Origin: Acidovorax delafieldii
Lineage (GTDB): Bacteria > Pseudomonadota > Gammaproteobacteria > Burkholderiales > Burkholderiaceae_C
Assembly: GCA_002377855.1 (NCBI GenBank)
Contig: DFQQ01000027.1
Location: forward strand, 133,947 to 185,906
Direction of reading: 5' to 3'
DNA: 51,960 nucleotides
This document shows, in pieces, positions 1 through 7,709 of this stretch. How positions within the stretch are numbered: the stretch's first letter is position 1; the number at the start of each line of letters is the position of its first letter. Position numbers and translations under genes: made by a program. The notes below the pieces were generated by a model. It did not search any database. It was given only the letters and a program-made list of their open reading frames with translations, and was not told the origin of the DNA.

Positions 1-570
1 CTCGGCGGCCTGGATGCGGCGCTGCTTGGAGCCCCAGCCAAACTGCACCAAGCTGCCGCGCGTGAGGCGGCGGTACGGGATGCCTCGGGCCACGGCGGCC
101 TCGACGATGGAGCCCGTGCTGGGGCCCAGGCGCTCATCTTCGTCCAATTCGCGCAGGTCGGCCACGGCCTTGTCGGCATCGAAGCTGCCATGGCCCAGCG
201 CGGCCTGCACCAGTTGCTGGGCGTCTTCAAAGGCCTTGCGGCCCACGGCCTCTTCGCTGTATTCCACAACGACCTGGTACACCCCCGCATCGGTCGTGGC
301 CGTTGTGCGTGCAAACGTCACCGGGCAGCCGGCCTGGGCCTGCAGTGCGAGGGCTGCAGTCTGCAGCACATGGGCCAGCGAGATGTCCGTGTCGCCGCCC
401 TCAGGGTGCAGCACGCCGATGGCAGGAAACAAGGCGCGCAGGCGGTCTTCAAAGCCGGCCATCTTGCCGATGGCGCGCTCGGTTTCGCTACAGGTCACCA
501 CGGCCTCGATGGCCATGTGGCGGCTCCAGAGGTTGGGGCCACGCAGGGCCCGGGTGCGGGTTACATCCAT
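1..570 (-). CDS. cphA: Cyanophycin synthetase, N-terminal part (runs off the left edge)
   Basis: The minus strand reads open from an ATG at 570 to the window edge (190 codons, no stop). The start reads MDVTRTRALRGPNLWSRHMA. It resembles the start of the complete synthetase downstream (INYLRGPNIWTYRPALEVWL), and later it has the family stretch GPSTGSIVEAAVARGIPYRRL followed by VQFGWGSKQRRIQAAE. This is the N-terminal domain that leads into the ATP-grasp domain of enzymes that polymerise aspartate and arginine into cyanophycin in the cytoplasm. The start is 80 bases past the stop of the other synthetase gene, same strand, so the two are probably co-transcribed. The ATP-grasp and Mur-ligase-like domains lie outside the window, so I cannot say whether this copy is fully active. 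The family call is secure; the division of labour between the copies is inference. Confidence 0.88.
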   Translation of the reverse strand, partial: MDVTRTRALRGPNLWSRHMAIEAVVTCSETERAIGKMAGFEDRLRALFPAIGVLHPEGGDTDISLAHVLQTAALALQAQAGCPVTFARTTATTDAGVYQVVVEYSEEAVGRKAFEDAQQLVQAALGHGSFDADKAVADLRELDEDERLGPSTGSIVEAAVARGIPYRRLTRGSLVQFGWGSKQRRIQAAE

Positions 571-650
571 GGAAATTCTCTCTTTATGTTCCGTCAGTGC
601 GCCGTGCGCTCGGGTGTCATCGCGTGCAACAAAAGGGGGGCTGCGGCCGC

Positions 651-2885
651 TCAGTGCGCGCTCAGCGTGCTCACGCTGGCGGGGCGGGTGCTGGCGGGCG
701 CCTGTAGCTCGGGCTCGAAGGTCTTGATGCCTGCGCCGATGAGATCGGGGGCAATGTCCAGGGCCCAAGCGGCGCCGATGGCGGCCAGCAGGGCGTCGGT
801 GTCGGGCACCACGGCGTTTCGGCCAAAGGTCAGCTCGTCCAGTGTGCCCAGCACATGTTCTGAGGCACCGGTGGCCAATACCACGTAGCCTTTTTTCAGC
901 AGCACGGCACGGCCATTGCTGTTGGCACGGTGCTCCACGATGGCGGGCAGCGTGGCGTCCTGGGCATAAAGCACCACGTCACCATCGCACAGCGGGGCCA
1001 GGGCGGCCACCTGCTCAATGGCCGCGTTGAGGACGGCAGCGCCGTCATCCAGCACCACATCCACCTGGGTGCGCAGCACCTTGGTCATCTGGTCTTGCTC
1101 ATGCACGTCGAATTCGGCCAGCAATTCCATTCCATCCATGTCGGTGACCACGCCCACCTTGCAGCGGTCGTAGGCCAGTCCGTCGCGCAAGATCGTGCGG
1201 GCATCGTTCTCGATCACCGCTGCCTGCACCATCTGGTTCATCAGCAAGCGGTGGGCAGCTTCCCAATGAGCGCTGTCGGCAGCTTCGACGCGGCGGCGGT
1301 CCAGGAACAGGCCATCGCGGCAAGCCAGGCCGGTGTGGTGACCGCCCAGGTGCAGCAACCATGCCACAACGCGGGCAATGGTGGCTGTTTCGCGGGTGCC
1401 GGCCACCCCCACTACGGGGACGCGGCCCGCGGTGCCGTCCTGGTGTTCTTCGGCAGGGAAGAGATGCTCTGCAATGGCCTGCCCCACTGGGCGGGGTGCG
1501 CCCACCGCGGGCTTCAGGTGCATCAGCAGGCCGGGCCCTGCGTTGACTTCGACAATGGCCCCGCCCTGGGTATGCAGCGGCTTGCTGATGTCTTGCGCCA
1601 CCATGTCGATGCCTGCAATGTCCAGGCCCACCACCTTGGCGGCAAGCTGGGCGATGTACGCCACTTCGGGGTGCACGTCATCGGTGCAGTCCACCGCCAC
1701 GTTGCCGTTGCGCTGTATGACCACTTGCCGGCCCGCCGCAGGGATGGAGTCCGCTTCCAGGTCCTGGCGCTTCAGTTCCAGCTGCACCTTCGTGTCCGTC
1801 GCAAGGTCGATGATTTCGAGCGGGTACTCTTCTTCGTAGCCCCGGCGAGGATCGGAGTTGAGCTGGCTGTCGATGAGTTCCTTGACGGTGGAGCGACCAT
1901 TGCCGGTGATGCTCACCACTTCGCCACGCGCGGCCGCCACCACCTTGCCGCCCACCACGAGAATGCGGTGCTCGTCGCCAGGGATGAAGCGCTCCACCAT
2001 CACATCGCTGCCTTCGGGGTAAGCCACGTGGTACGCCGCTTCGATATCTTCCTTCTTGCGCAGGTCCAGCGTCACGCCACGGCCATGGTTCCCGTCCGAT
2101 GGTTTGACCACCACAGGCAGGCCGATGTCCTGGGCAGCTTCCCAGGCTTCTTCGGGGCTGTTGACCACCTGGCCTTCAGGGATGGGCACGCCGCAGGCCT
2201 TGAGCAGGCTCTTGGTGAGGTCTTTGTCGCTGGCGATGCCTTCCGCAATTGCGCTGGTGCGTTCGGTCTCAGCTGTCCAGATGCGACGCTGGCTTGCGCC
2301 GTAGCCCAACTGCACCAGGTTGCCATCGTTGAGGCGTATGTGTGGAATGCCCCGGTCTGTGGCGGCGGTAACGATGCAGGCGGTGCTGGGGCCAAGGTAC
2401 TGGTCGTCGACCTCGGTGCGCACGCGGGCCACGGCGGCTTGTACGTCAAACGGCTCATCATTGATGGCTGCCATGATGAGACGGTGCCCCTGTGCCAGAG
2501 CCACGCGGGCCACCTGCTCGTCACGGGCGCGGAACACCATGCGGTAGACACCGCGCACTGATGTGCTGCGCGTTTGTCCAAAACCGGTGGGCATGCCCGA
2601 CAGATTCAGCAGCTCGATGACGATGTGCTCCAGCACGTGGCCGCACCAGGTGCCTTCTTGCAAGCGCTGCAGGAAGCCTCCGCGCTCGCCCACGCCGCAG
2701 TGGTGCTCGACCAATGCCGGCAGCCAGGTCGTAAGGCGCTCGGTGAACCCGGGCAGCGTGTTGGAAGGGTGGTCTTCCAGCACTCCAAGGTCCAGCCAGA
2801 CTTCCAGCGCGGGGCGGTAGGTCCAGATGTTGGGGCCACGCAGGTAGTTGATGCGAAGCAGTTGGATGTCGTCGATTTTTGCCAT
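651..2885 (-). CDS. cphA: Cyanophycin synthetase paralogue with a degenerate C-terminal P-loop
   Basis: This 744-residue protein starts MAKIDDIQLLRINYLRGPNIW. An N-terminal domain covers about residues 1-180, an ATP-grasp domain about 220-480 (SDGNHGRGVTLDLR, then EVNAGPGLLMHL near its end), and a Mur-ligase-like domain about 490-744. ATP-grasp adds aspartate to the chain; the Mur-like half adds arginine in canonical CphA. Canonical CphA has a P-loop of the form GTNGKTTT, but here residues 496-502 read GTRETAT, without the lysine. The arginine-adding site is therefore probably inactive or altered, as in the shortened CphA2/CphA' types. I chose the ATG at 2885 because homology begins there; the frame stays open upstream to 3347, but that part is non-homologous and runs through a repeat. 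It is the first gene of a minus-strand pair with the partial cphA. It could act as a dipeptide-polymerising enzyme or a helper subunit. Confidence 0.88.
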   Translation of the reverse strand: MAKIDDIQLLRINYLRGPNIWTYRPALEVWLDLGVLEDHPSNTLPGFTERLTTWLPALVEHHCGVGERGGFLQRLQEGTWCGHVLEHIVIELLNLSGMPTGFGQTRSTSVRGVYRMVFRARDEQVARVALAQGHRLIMAAINDEPFDVQAAVARVRTEVDDQYLGPSTACIVTAATDRGIPHIRLNDGNLVQLGYGASQRRIWTAETERTSAIAEGIASDKDLTKSLLKACGVPIPEGQVVNSPEEAWEAAQDIGLPVVVKPSDGNHGRGVTLDLRKKEDIEAAYHVAYPEGSDVMVERFIPGDEHRILVVGGKVVAAARGEVVSITGNGRSTVKELIDSQLNSDPRRGYEEEYPLEIIDLATDTKVQLELKRQDLEADSIPAAGRQVVIQRNGNVAVDCTDDVHPEVAYIAQLAAKVVGLDIAGIDMVAQDISKPLHTQGGAIVEVNAGPGLLMHLKPAVGAPRPVGQAIAEHLFPAEEHQDGTAGRVPVVGVAGTRETATIARVVAWLLHLGGHHTGLACRDGLFLDRRRVEAADSAHWEAAHRLLMNQMVQAAVIENDARTILRDGLAYDRCKVGVVTDMDGMELLAEFDVHEQDQMTKVLRTQVDVVLDDGAAVLNAAIEQVAALAPLCDGDVVLYAQDATLPAIVEHRANSNGRAVLLKKGYVVLATGASEHVLGTLDELTFGRNAVVPDTDALLAAIGAAWALDIAPDLIGAGIKTFEPELQAPASTRPASVSTLSAH

Positions 2886-2977
2886 GGATCGGAGCGGTTC
2901 AGAGACACCGGACGGGCCGGACAGGGTTGCAATTGTGCGCCCGGTTGGGCTGGAAATTGACGGGACGGTGAGAGTAA

Positions 2978-3199
2978 GAACCTGTTTGCAATCTTTTCGG
3001 GTTGCACAAGTACCGTGCGGAGGCGGGCTGCAACGCCGCAGACCGCAAGGCAAAGCACTTGTTCGAAGGGCTGGGGTGCGCTCTGGCGATTGAACGCCCC
3101 GGCTGCTTGCGTGGGCATGCGCCCATGCAGCGCACCGGGGGCAGCCAGTCATCCCGATCGCGCACCAATGCGTTCCTCCAAAAGATCGTAAACAGGTTC
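2978..3199. repeat. MITE-like element, copy A (~222 bp, 20-bp terminal inverted repeats)
   Basis: The 413-base gap between the divergent cphA and ABC transporter genes contains 20-base ends at 2978-2997 and 3180-3199 that are reverse complements at 18 of 20 positions. The interior resembles the element at 6719-6943 in the same orientation. Shared blocks include GCAGACCG, CAAGGCA, TGAACGCCCCG and TCATCCC. It encodes nothing I recognise. It also lies between the two start codons, so it may carry or separate the promoters of the cyanophycin genes. Confidence 0.6.
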
Positions 3200-3298
3200 C
3201 AGGTGGCGGCTTTCGTTGGCGTCCCGGGTTTCGGTCAAAATTCCTGCATCTGCACAGCCCGCGGTTTTGTACTGCCAGCTGCGGAAAACACGAAGAAT

Positions 3299-5611
3299 AT
3301 GCAACATCACCATTCTGTAGACGCCTCGGGTGTCTTTTCTGGCCCATCGGGGGCCGATTTGCGGGCCATGCTCGCGTCCCATGAGAACGTGCTGGCCGCG
3401 TTACAGGTTGACCTGAGCGGGGATTTACGCTTTGCCAGCGGGTGGGTGGTGGTCACTTCTGCCCGGTTGCTTGCTTGCGATGCGGGCACCACGACCTGGC
3501 AGTCCTGGCCCCTGGGCGAAGGGTTGTTGCTTCGGCTGCAGGACCACGGCGGGGTGGGGACTCTGGAACTGCATTCCCCCCAGGAACGCTTGGCGTTTTG
3601 GCGGTTCACCTTGGGCCACCATCCCCAGGCCTTGCGGCTGATGCAGCGTTTTGATCAGCAACGGGCCCAGAGCTTCGACCCTGCCGCCGTCGCGCAGGAA
3701 GTGGACGAGCCCGCATGCCCTGTCTGTCACACCCCCTTGCCGCCTGATACAGACGAGTGCCCCGCCTGCGCACGCGCCCAGCCGCCGCAAACATCTACTT
3801 GGGTGCTGCTGCGCCTGTGGCGCTTCGCGCGGCCCTATCGCAAGCAACTGGCGGCAGGCTTTGCGCTGACGATGGCCTCCACAGCGGCGACGCTCGTGCC
3901 GCCTTACCTCACCATCCCGCTGATGGACGATATTCTGATTCCCTACCAGAACGGTCAGCAAATCGAAGCCAGCCTGGTCTTGATGTACCTGGGCGGGCTG
4001 CTGCTGGCGGCCCTGGCCGCCTGGGGGCTGTCATGGGCACGCACCTACATCCTGGCATTGGTATCCGAGCGCATTGGCGCCGACTTGCGCACCACCACGT
4101 ACGAGCATTTGCTGCGCCTTTCGCTGGACTACTTTGGCGGCAAGCGCACGGGCGACCTGATGGCACGCATTGGCTCGGAAACCGACCGCATCAACGTCTT
4201 CCTGTCGCTGCATGCGCTGGATTTCGTGACCGACGTGCTCATGATCTGCATGACCGCGGCCATCCTGTTTTCCATCAATCCCTGGCTGGCGCTGGTCACG
4301 CTGGTCCCCTTGCCGTTCATTGGCTGGATGATTCACACCGTGCGCGACCGCCTGCGGACTGGCTTTGAGAAGATTGACCGCGTGTGGTCCGAAGTGACGA
4401 ATGTGCTGGCCGACACCATTCCGGGCATCCGCGTGGTGAAGGCCTTTGCCCAGGAAAAACGCGAAGCCCAGCGCTTTCGCGACGCCAACCAGCACAACCT
4501 GGAAGTGAACGACAAGCTCAACAAGACCTGGAGCCTGTTCACGCCAACCGTGTCGCTGCTGACTGAAATTGGTTTGCTGGTGGTTTGGGCGTTCGGCATC
4601 TGGCTGGTGTCGCGCAACCAGATCACGGTGGGCGTTCTCACGGCGTTCATTGCCTACATTGGCCGGTTTTACGGCCGGCTCGATTCCATGAGCCGCATCG
4701 TCTCGGTCACGCAGAAGGCCGCAGCAGGCGCCAAGCGCATCTTTGACATCCTGGACCACGTCAGCAACGTGCCCGATCCGGCCCAGCCCGTGAAGGTGGA
4801 CAAGATCGCAGGCTCGATCACCATGCAGAACGTTGGCTTTCGCTACGGCAGCCGCGCGGTCATCAAGGGGCTGGATCTGGAGATCCGTGCGGGCGAGATG
4901 ATCGGGCTGGTTGGGCACAGCGGCTCGGGCAAAAGCACGCTGGTCAATTTGATCAACCGCTTCTACGACGTGAGTGATGGCTCCATCCAGGTCGACGGCA
5001 TCGACATCCGCCGTTTTGCGGTGGCGGACTACCGCCGCCACATCGGGCTGGTGTTGCAAGAGCCTTTCCTGTTTTTTGGCACCATCGCCGAGAACATTGC
5101 GTATGGCAAACCCGATGCCTCGCGCGAAGAAATTGTGGCGGCAGCCCGTGCCGCCCATGCGCACGAATTCATCCTGCGCCTGCCGCACGGCTACGACTCG
5201 CTGGTGGGTGAGCGGGGCCAGGGGCTGTCGGGCGGCGAGCGCCAGCGCATCTCGATCGCCCGCGCGTTGCTGATCGACCCTCGCATCCTGATCCTGGACG
5301 AAGCCACTTCAGCCGTGGACACCGAGACCGAGAAAGAAATCCAGAAAGCGCTGGACAACTTGGTGCAAGGCCGTACCACCATTGCCATTGCCCACCGCCT
5401 GTCCACCCTGCGCAAGGCCGACCGCCTGGTGGTGATGGACCGTGGCGAGGTGGTGGAAATAGGGCCCCATGACCAACTCATGGAAAAACAGGGCGCCTAT
5501 TGGCGTCTGTATGAAGCGCAGGCGCGCCGTGCGGAAGAAGATGCGCAGGCCGCTGGCGTCGTCATTGACAGCAGCCTGTTGCATCCAGCCCACCCCGCCG
5601 GCAACTCTTGA
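3299..5611 (+). CDS. Cyanophycin-associated ABC transporter, fused permease and ATPase
   Basis: This 770-residue half-transporter of the ABC exporter type has an extra N-terminal region. Residues 1-135 look like a small beta-rich, PH-like domain (LRFASGWVVVTSARLLACD). Next comes a four-cysteine zinc-ribbon-like segment (CPVCHTPLPPDTDECPAC), then a six-helix exporter membrane domain at about 170-470. The ATPase domain carries Walker A GHSGSGKS, signature LSGGERQRISIARALL and Walker B ILILDEATSAVD. It should work as a homodimer in the inner membrane. The divergent cphA genes and the DUF1854 gene 16 bases downstream match a gene set known as cyanophycin-metabolism-associated in Burkholderiales; the substrate is unknown to me. 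The start at 3299 (MQHHHSVDASGVF) lies just after the repeat element. The frame is open upstream to 3002, but that stretch is repeat sequence. Confidence 0.85.
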   Translation: MQHHHSVDASGVFSGPSGADLRAMLASHENVLAALQVDLSGDLRFASGWVVVTSARLLACDAGTTTWQSWPLGEGLLLRLQDHGGVGTLELHSPQERLAFWRFTLGHHPQALRLMQRFDQQRAQSFDPAAVAQEVDEPACPVCHTPLPPDTDECPACARAQPPQTSTWVLLRLWRFARPYRKQLAAGFALTMASTAATLVPPYLTIPLMDDILIPYQNGQQIEASLVLMYLGGLLLAALAAWGLSWARTYILALVSERIGADLRTTTYEHLLRLSLDYFGGKRTGDLMARIGSETDRINVFLSLHALDFVTDVLMICMTAAILFSINPWLALVTLVPLPFIGWMIHTVRDRLRTGFEKIDRVWSEVTNVLADTIPGIRVVKAFAQEKREAQRFRDANQHNLEVNDKLNKTWSLFTPTVSLLTEIGLLVVWAFGIWLVSRNQITVGVLTAFIAYIGRFYGRLDSMSRIVSVTQKAAAGAKRIFDILDHVSNVPDPAQPVKVDKIAGSITMQNVGFRYGSRAVIKGLDLEIRAGEMIGLVGHSGSGKSTLVNLINRFYDVSDGSIQVDGIDIRRFAVADYRRHIGLVLQEPFLFFGTIAENIAYGKPDASREEIVAAARAAHAHEFILRLPHGYDSLVGERGQGLSGGERQRISIARALLIDPRILILDEATSAVDTETEKEIQKALDNLVQGRTTIAIAHRLSTLRKADRLVVMDRGEVVEIGPHDQLMEKQGAYWRLYEAQARRAEEDAQAAGVVIDSSLLHPAHPAGNS

Positions 5612-5627
5612 GCCAACAGAGAAAACC

Positions 5628-6134
5628 ATGACTTTGCAAGATCTTTCCTCTGCTGCCATGACTGCTGCTGTCTCGGTGCAACTGCACCGCAACCCGCACG
5701 GGCGTTTGGTGCTCACCACCCCTGACGGTACCGCGCACGAAGGGGTGATGCCCGTGCGTGCTTTTCCTATTGCTGCGCCCAACGAAGGTCTGTCCCTGGT
5801 GGGCGCGGATGGACATGAACTGCTGTGGGTGGACCGCGTTGATGCACTGCCCGCACCACAGCGGCAGCTGGTGGAAGAAGAGCTGGCGGTGCGTGAATTC
5901 GTCCCGACCATCGAAAAAATCGTCGCAGTCTCCAGCTTTTCCACGCCCAGTACGTGGGACGTGGTGACGGACCGAGGCGCGGCGCGCCTGGTTCTGAAGG
6001 CCGAAGAGGATATTCGCCGCCTTGCGGGCCGGACCCGGCTGCTGATTGCCGCGGGCGAAGGCGCTCAGTTCAAGGTGCCCGACACCACGGCGCTGGACAA
6101 GCACTCCCGAAAGCTGCTTGAACGCTTTCTATGA
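5628..6134 (+). CDS. DUF1854 protein of the cyanophycin gene set
   Basis: This 168-residue soluble protein starts MTLQDLSSAAMTAAVSVQLH. I recognise the DUF1854 pattern from RAFPIAAPNEGLSLVGADG, the acidic EEELAVREFVPTIEKI, and TWDVVTDRGAARLVLKAEED followed by IRRLAGR. No catalytic residues are evident and no signal peptide or membrane segment is seen. It begins 16 bases after the ABC transporter stop, and a Rho-independent terminator lies 58 bases after its own stop, so the two genes form one unit. DUF1854 genes are known beside ABC transporters and cyanophycin genes in Burkholderiales, with an undefined role. A partner or regulator of the transporter is the simplest inference from the tight linkage. 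Confidence 0.82.
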   Translation: MTLQDLSSAAMTAAVSVQLHRNPHGRLVLTTPDGTAHEGVMPVRAFPIAAPNEGLSLVGADGHELLWVDRVDALPAPQRQLVEEELAVREFVPTIEKIVAVSSFSTPSTWDVVTDRGAARLVLKAEEDIRRLAGRTRLLIAAGEGAQFKVPDTTALDKHSRKLLERFL

Positions 6135-6191
6135 GTTGGGCGGGTAGAGGGTTAAAAACTAGGGGTAAACCCTTGTTTTCGTGAAATAGGT

Positions 6192-6220
6192 GAAAAAGGG
6201 CTCAACTTGCCCTTCTTTTT
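6192..6220 (+). terminator. Rho-independent terminator after the ABC/DUF1854 unit
   Basis: AAGGGC (6196-6201) and GCCCTT (6209-6214) form a stem with a 7-base loop, followed by C and five T. Upstream A residues can pair with the T run and extend the stem. It closes the unit begun at 3299. Confidence 0.75.
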
Positions 6221-6287
6221 GCCGAAATGAATTACGAAGAAGGTGGTAAAGCCACCTGCATTTTTCATTTCATCACGGGCCACTGCC

Positions 6288-6719
6288 ATGCAAATGCCAC
6301 CTGTCGACCGATCGCCGAGTTGGCGTCCTCAGGGCGCTGATTTGTATTCCACTGGTGCCTCAGGCGCCCCGCAGGTGCGCCCCATCAACGCGCCCAACCC
6401 CGTCGAGTCCACCGATCGGCTTGGACAAGGCGCTGTCGTACGCGAGCCCGACAAGCCGTCGGCCCCCGACACGCTCAATCGGGACTGGACGGAGGTCAAA
6501 AAGAAAGAAACGGTGGAGGAGCCGCCCGAACCTCCCAAGGAACCGATCTACAAACAACTGCTGGAGTTGATCCAGTCAATGTGGCGGGCCAGCGGCAGCG
6601 CGGTGGAGATGGCGCAGGACATCAACAAGATCACCCAGCAAGAACGGCTGGCCCAGCAGGTGAAGAAAGAGGATCTGACGTACTCGGACCCCAAGATCAA
6701 ACGCACTTCTGGTCTTTGA
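6288..6719 (+). CDS. Hypothetical proline/charge-rich protein
   Basis: A 143-residue protein starting MQMPPVDRSPSWRPQGADLY. The first two thirds look disordered, rich in proline, aspartate and arginine, with a run KKKETVEEPPEPPKEPI. The last 50 residues are predicted helical (QLLELIQSMWRASGSAVEMA, then QDINKITQQERLAQQVKKED). No signal peptide or transmembrane segment is seen, and I know no family for it. I preferred the ATG at 6288 over the in-frame start at 6243 because the upstream part is adjacent to a terminator and looks non-coding; neither start has a strong ribosome site. It is probably a separate transcript, since a terminator precedes it and a repeat element starts at its stop codon. 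Confidence 0.55.
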   Translation: MQMPPVDRSPSWRPQGADLYSTGASGAPQVRPINAPNPVESTDRLGQGAVVREPDKPSAPDTLNRDWTEVKKKETVEEPPEPPKEPIYKQLLELIQSMWRASGSAVEMAQDINKITQQERLAQQVKKEDLTYSDPKIKRTSGL

Positions 6720-6943
6720 GAACTTCGTTACATCTTCTCGGGATGGCGCAAATTCCCGGGGGTTAATTGCTGGACTGCAACAATGCAGACCGGCCAGCAA
6801 GGCACTTGCCAGTGGGTGTTAACGAAAACGAGTGACTGAACGCCCCGCGCTGCTCGCGTCGAACCCATGCGTCGCGCCCGAGGCCATCCACTCATCCCCC
6901 GATTCCAGCCCACGCGACCGCCAACACGACCGCAAACAGTTCT
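6719..6943. repeat. MITE-like element, copy B (diverged relative of 2978-3199)
   Basis: This 225-base stretch begins AGAACTTCGTTACATCTTCT and ends near ACCGCAAACAGTTCT. It aligns in the same orientation with copy A: the first bases, the block TGCAACAATGCAGACCG, CAAGGCACTTG, TGAACGCCCCG, TCATCCC and the AAACAG-TTC end all correspond. Its ends are less well paired than in copy A. It fills the first part of the 484-base gap between 6719 and 7204; no gene is seen there. Confidence 0.5.
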
Positions 6944-7030
6944 AACAGCTGGGTCCTATTCTGGCCACGGGGTGTGCAACAGCCGCTGGCACAGGCCGGT
7001 CCCCCTGTGGGGCGAAATGCCGCTAGGACT

Positions 7031-7180
7031 CTCTGCACGAATCACCGCGCCGTGTCCCTTGCGGTTTCGGGCGGTCTGCGGCGTTGCAAATACTCGCCAT
7101 CGCCACGGCTATTGCTGCGTTTTGCGCCTTGCAGCCCATCCTGATCCGCAGTGCACACTCGCCGCTCGACTCGTGCAGAG
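7031..7180. repeat. MITE-like element C, copy 1 (150 bp, 13-bp inverted ends)
   Basis: The left end CTCTGCACGAATC (7031-7043) and the right end GACTCGTGCAGAG (7168-7180) are reverse complements with one mismatch. The interior matches the element at 17101-17294 over nearly its full length, including GGGCGGTCTGC, GTTGCAAATACTCGC, GGCTATTGCTGCGTT, GCCTTGCAGCCCATCC and GATCCGCAGTGCACAC. It contains a single TGCGTTTTGC unit where the other copy has an expanded heptamer tract. The right end is 23 bases past the stop of the minus-strand EF-hand gene. Confidence 0.75.
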
Positions 7181-7203
7181 GTCCCTAGGGCTTGGGCACC
7201 GGT

Positions 7204-7641
7204 TTACTCCGCCTTGTTCGTCGGCGCTGGACTGGGCGGCACGGTGCCGTTGTGCGTGCTCTCAGCCCGAGCGGCTTTTTGGCGGTCGCGCTCGGCGCGG
7301 TACTTGACGGCAAATTCTCGGACTTCCTCGTACGACACGTAGTTGTCGTGGTCGGTGTCGGCGTCGTCGAACGCGGCCGAAAGTCGCGGAAACAGCTTCA
7401 CCTCGGTGCGGCTGAGCTTGCCGTCTTTGTTGAAGTCCAGCATTTTGAAGTCACGCATGGCCTTGACTTCACCCTTGGTGGGACCGGCCTCCTGAGTGTG
7501 CGAAGCTGCCCGCGTGGGAGCAGGGGCCTCCTGCGCCGAGGCGCCTGTGCCCAGCAGCGCTGCGCCGCAAAACAGCAATGTCCGTAAAGAAAGCAAGAGC
7601 GTGCTCCTGGGGAGTGGTGCAGTGCACATGGGGCAGTCCAT
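7204..7641 (-). CDS. Exported EF-hand calcium-binding protein
   Basis: A 145-residue protein with an N-terminal signal peptide (hydrophobic core LLLSLRTLLFCGAALLG, likely cut after GASA) and two EF-hand loops. Loop 1 is DFNKDGKLSRTE at residues 69-80. Loop 2 spans residues 95-106 with acidic or polar ligands at D95, D97, D99, S103 and E106. Each loop has the spacing for one calcium ion. The C-terminal 30 residues are low complexity. It is likely periplasmic; no enzyme domain is present, so calcium buffering or sensing is the most one can infer. It follows the 5'-nucleotidase gene on the same strand with a 68-base gap. Three ATGs are in frame at the start (7686, 7641, 7629) and none has a clear Shine-Dalgarno; I took 7641. 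Element C copy 1 sits just beyond its stop. Confidence 0.75.
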   Translation of the reverse strand: MDCPMCTAPLPRSTLLLSLRTLLFCGAALLGTGASAQEAPAPTRAASHTQEAGPTKGEVKAMRDFKMLDFNKDGKLSRTEVKLFPRLSAAFDDADTDHDNYVSYEEVREFAVKYRAERDRQKAARAESTHNGTVPPSPAPTNKAE

Positions 7642-7709
7642 GGTGTTTACAACCGCGCCTGCGCAAGTTTCACCAAACGTTTCCACGCTTCACATGCCTT
7701 TGCAAAGTC

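Noticed and set aside
930..2561. 543-codon open frame on plus, antisense to the synthetase
   Set aside because: It lies opposite a clear ATP-grasp/Mur-like protein and has shadow composition rich in His, Gly and Val. GC-rich codon use produces such frames.
2886..3347. Upstream extension of the complete cyanophycin synthetase to 3347
   Set aside because: The extra 154 residues are not family-like and are translated from a repeat element with inverted ends; homology starts at 2885.
4031..5188. 385-codon open frame on minus, antisense to the ABC transporter
   Set aside because: The plus strand carries all ABC motifs, so this is a shadow.
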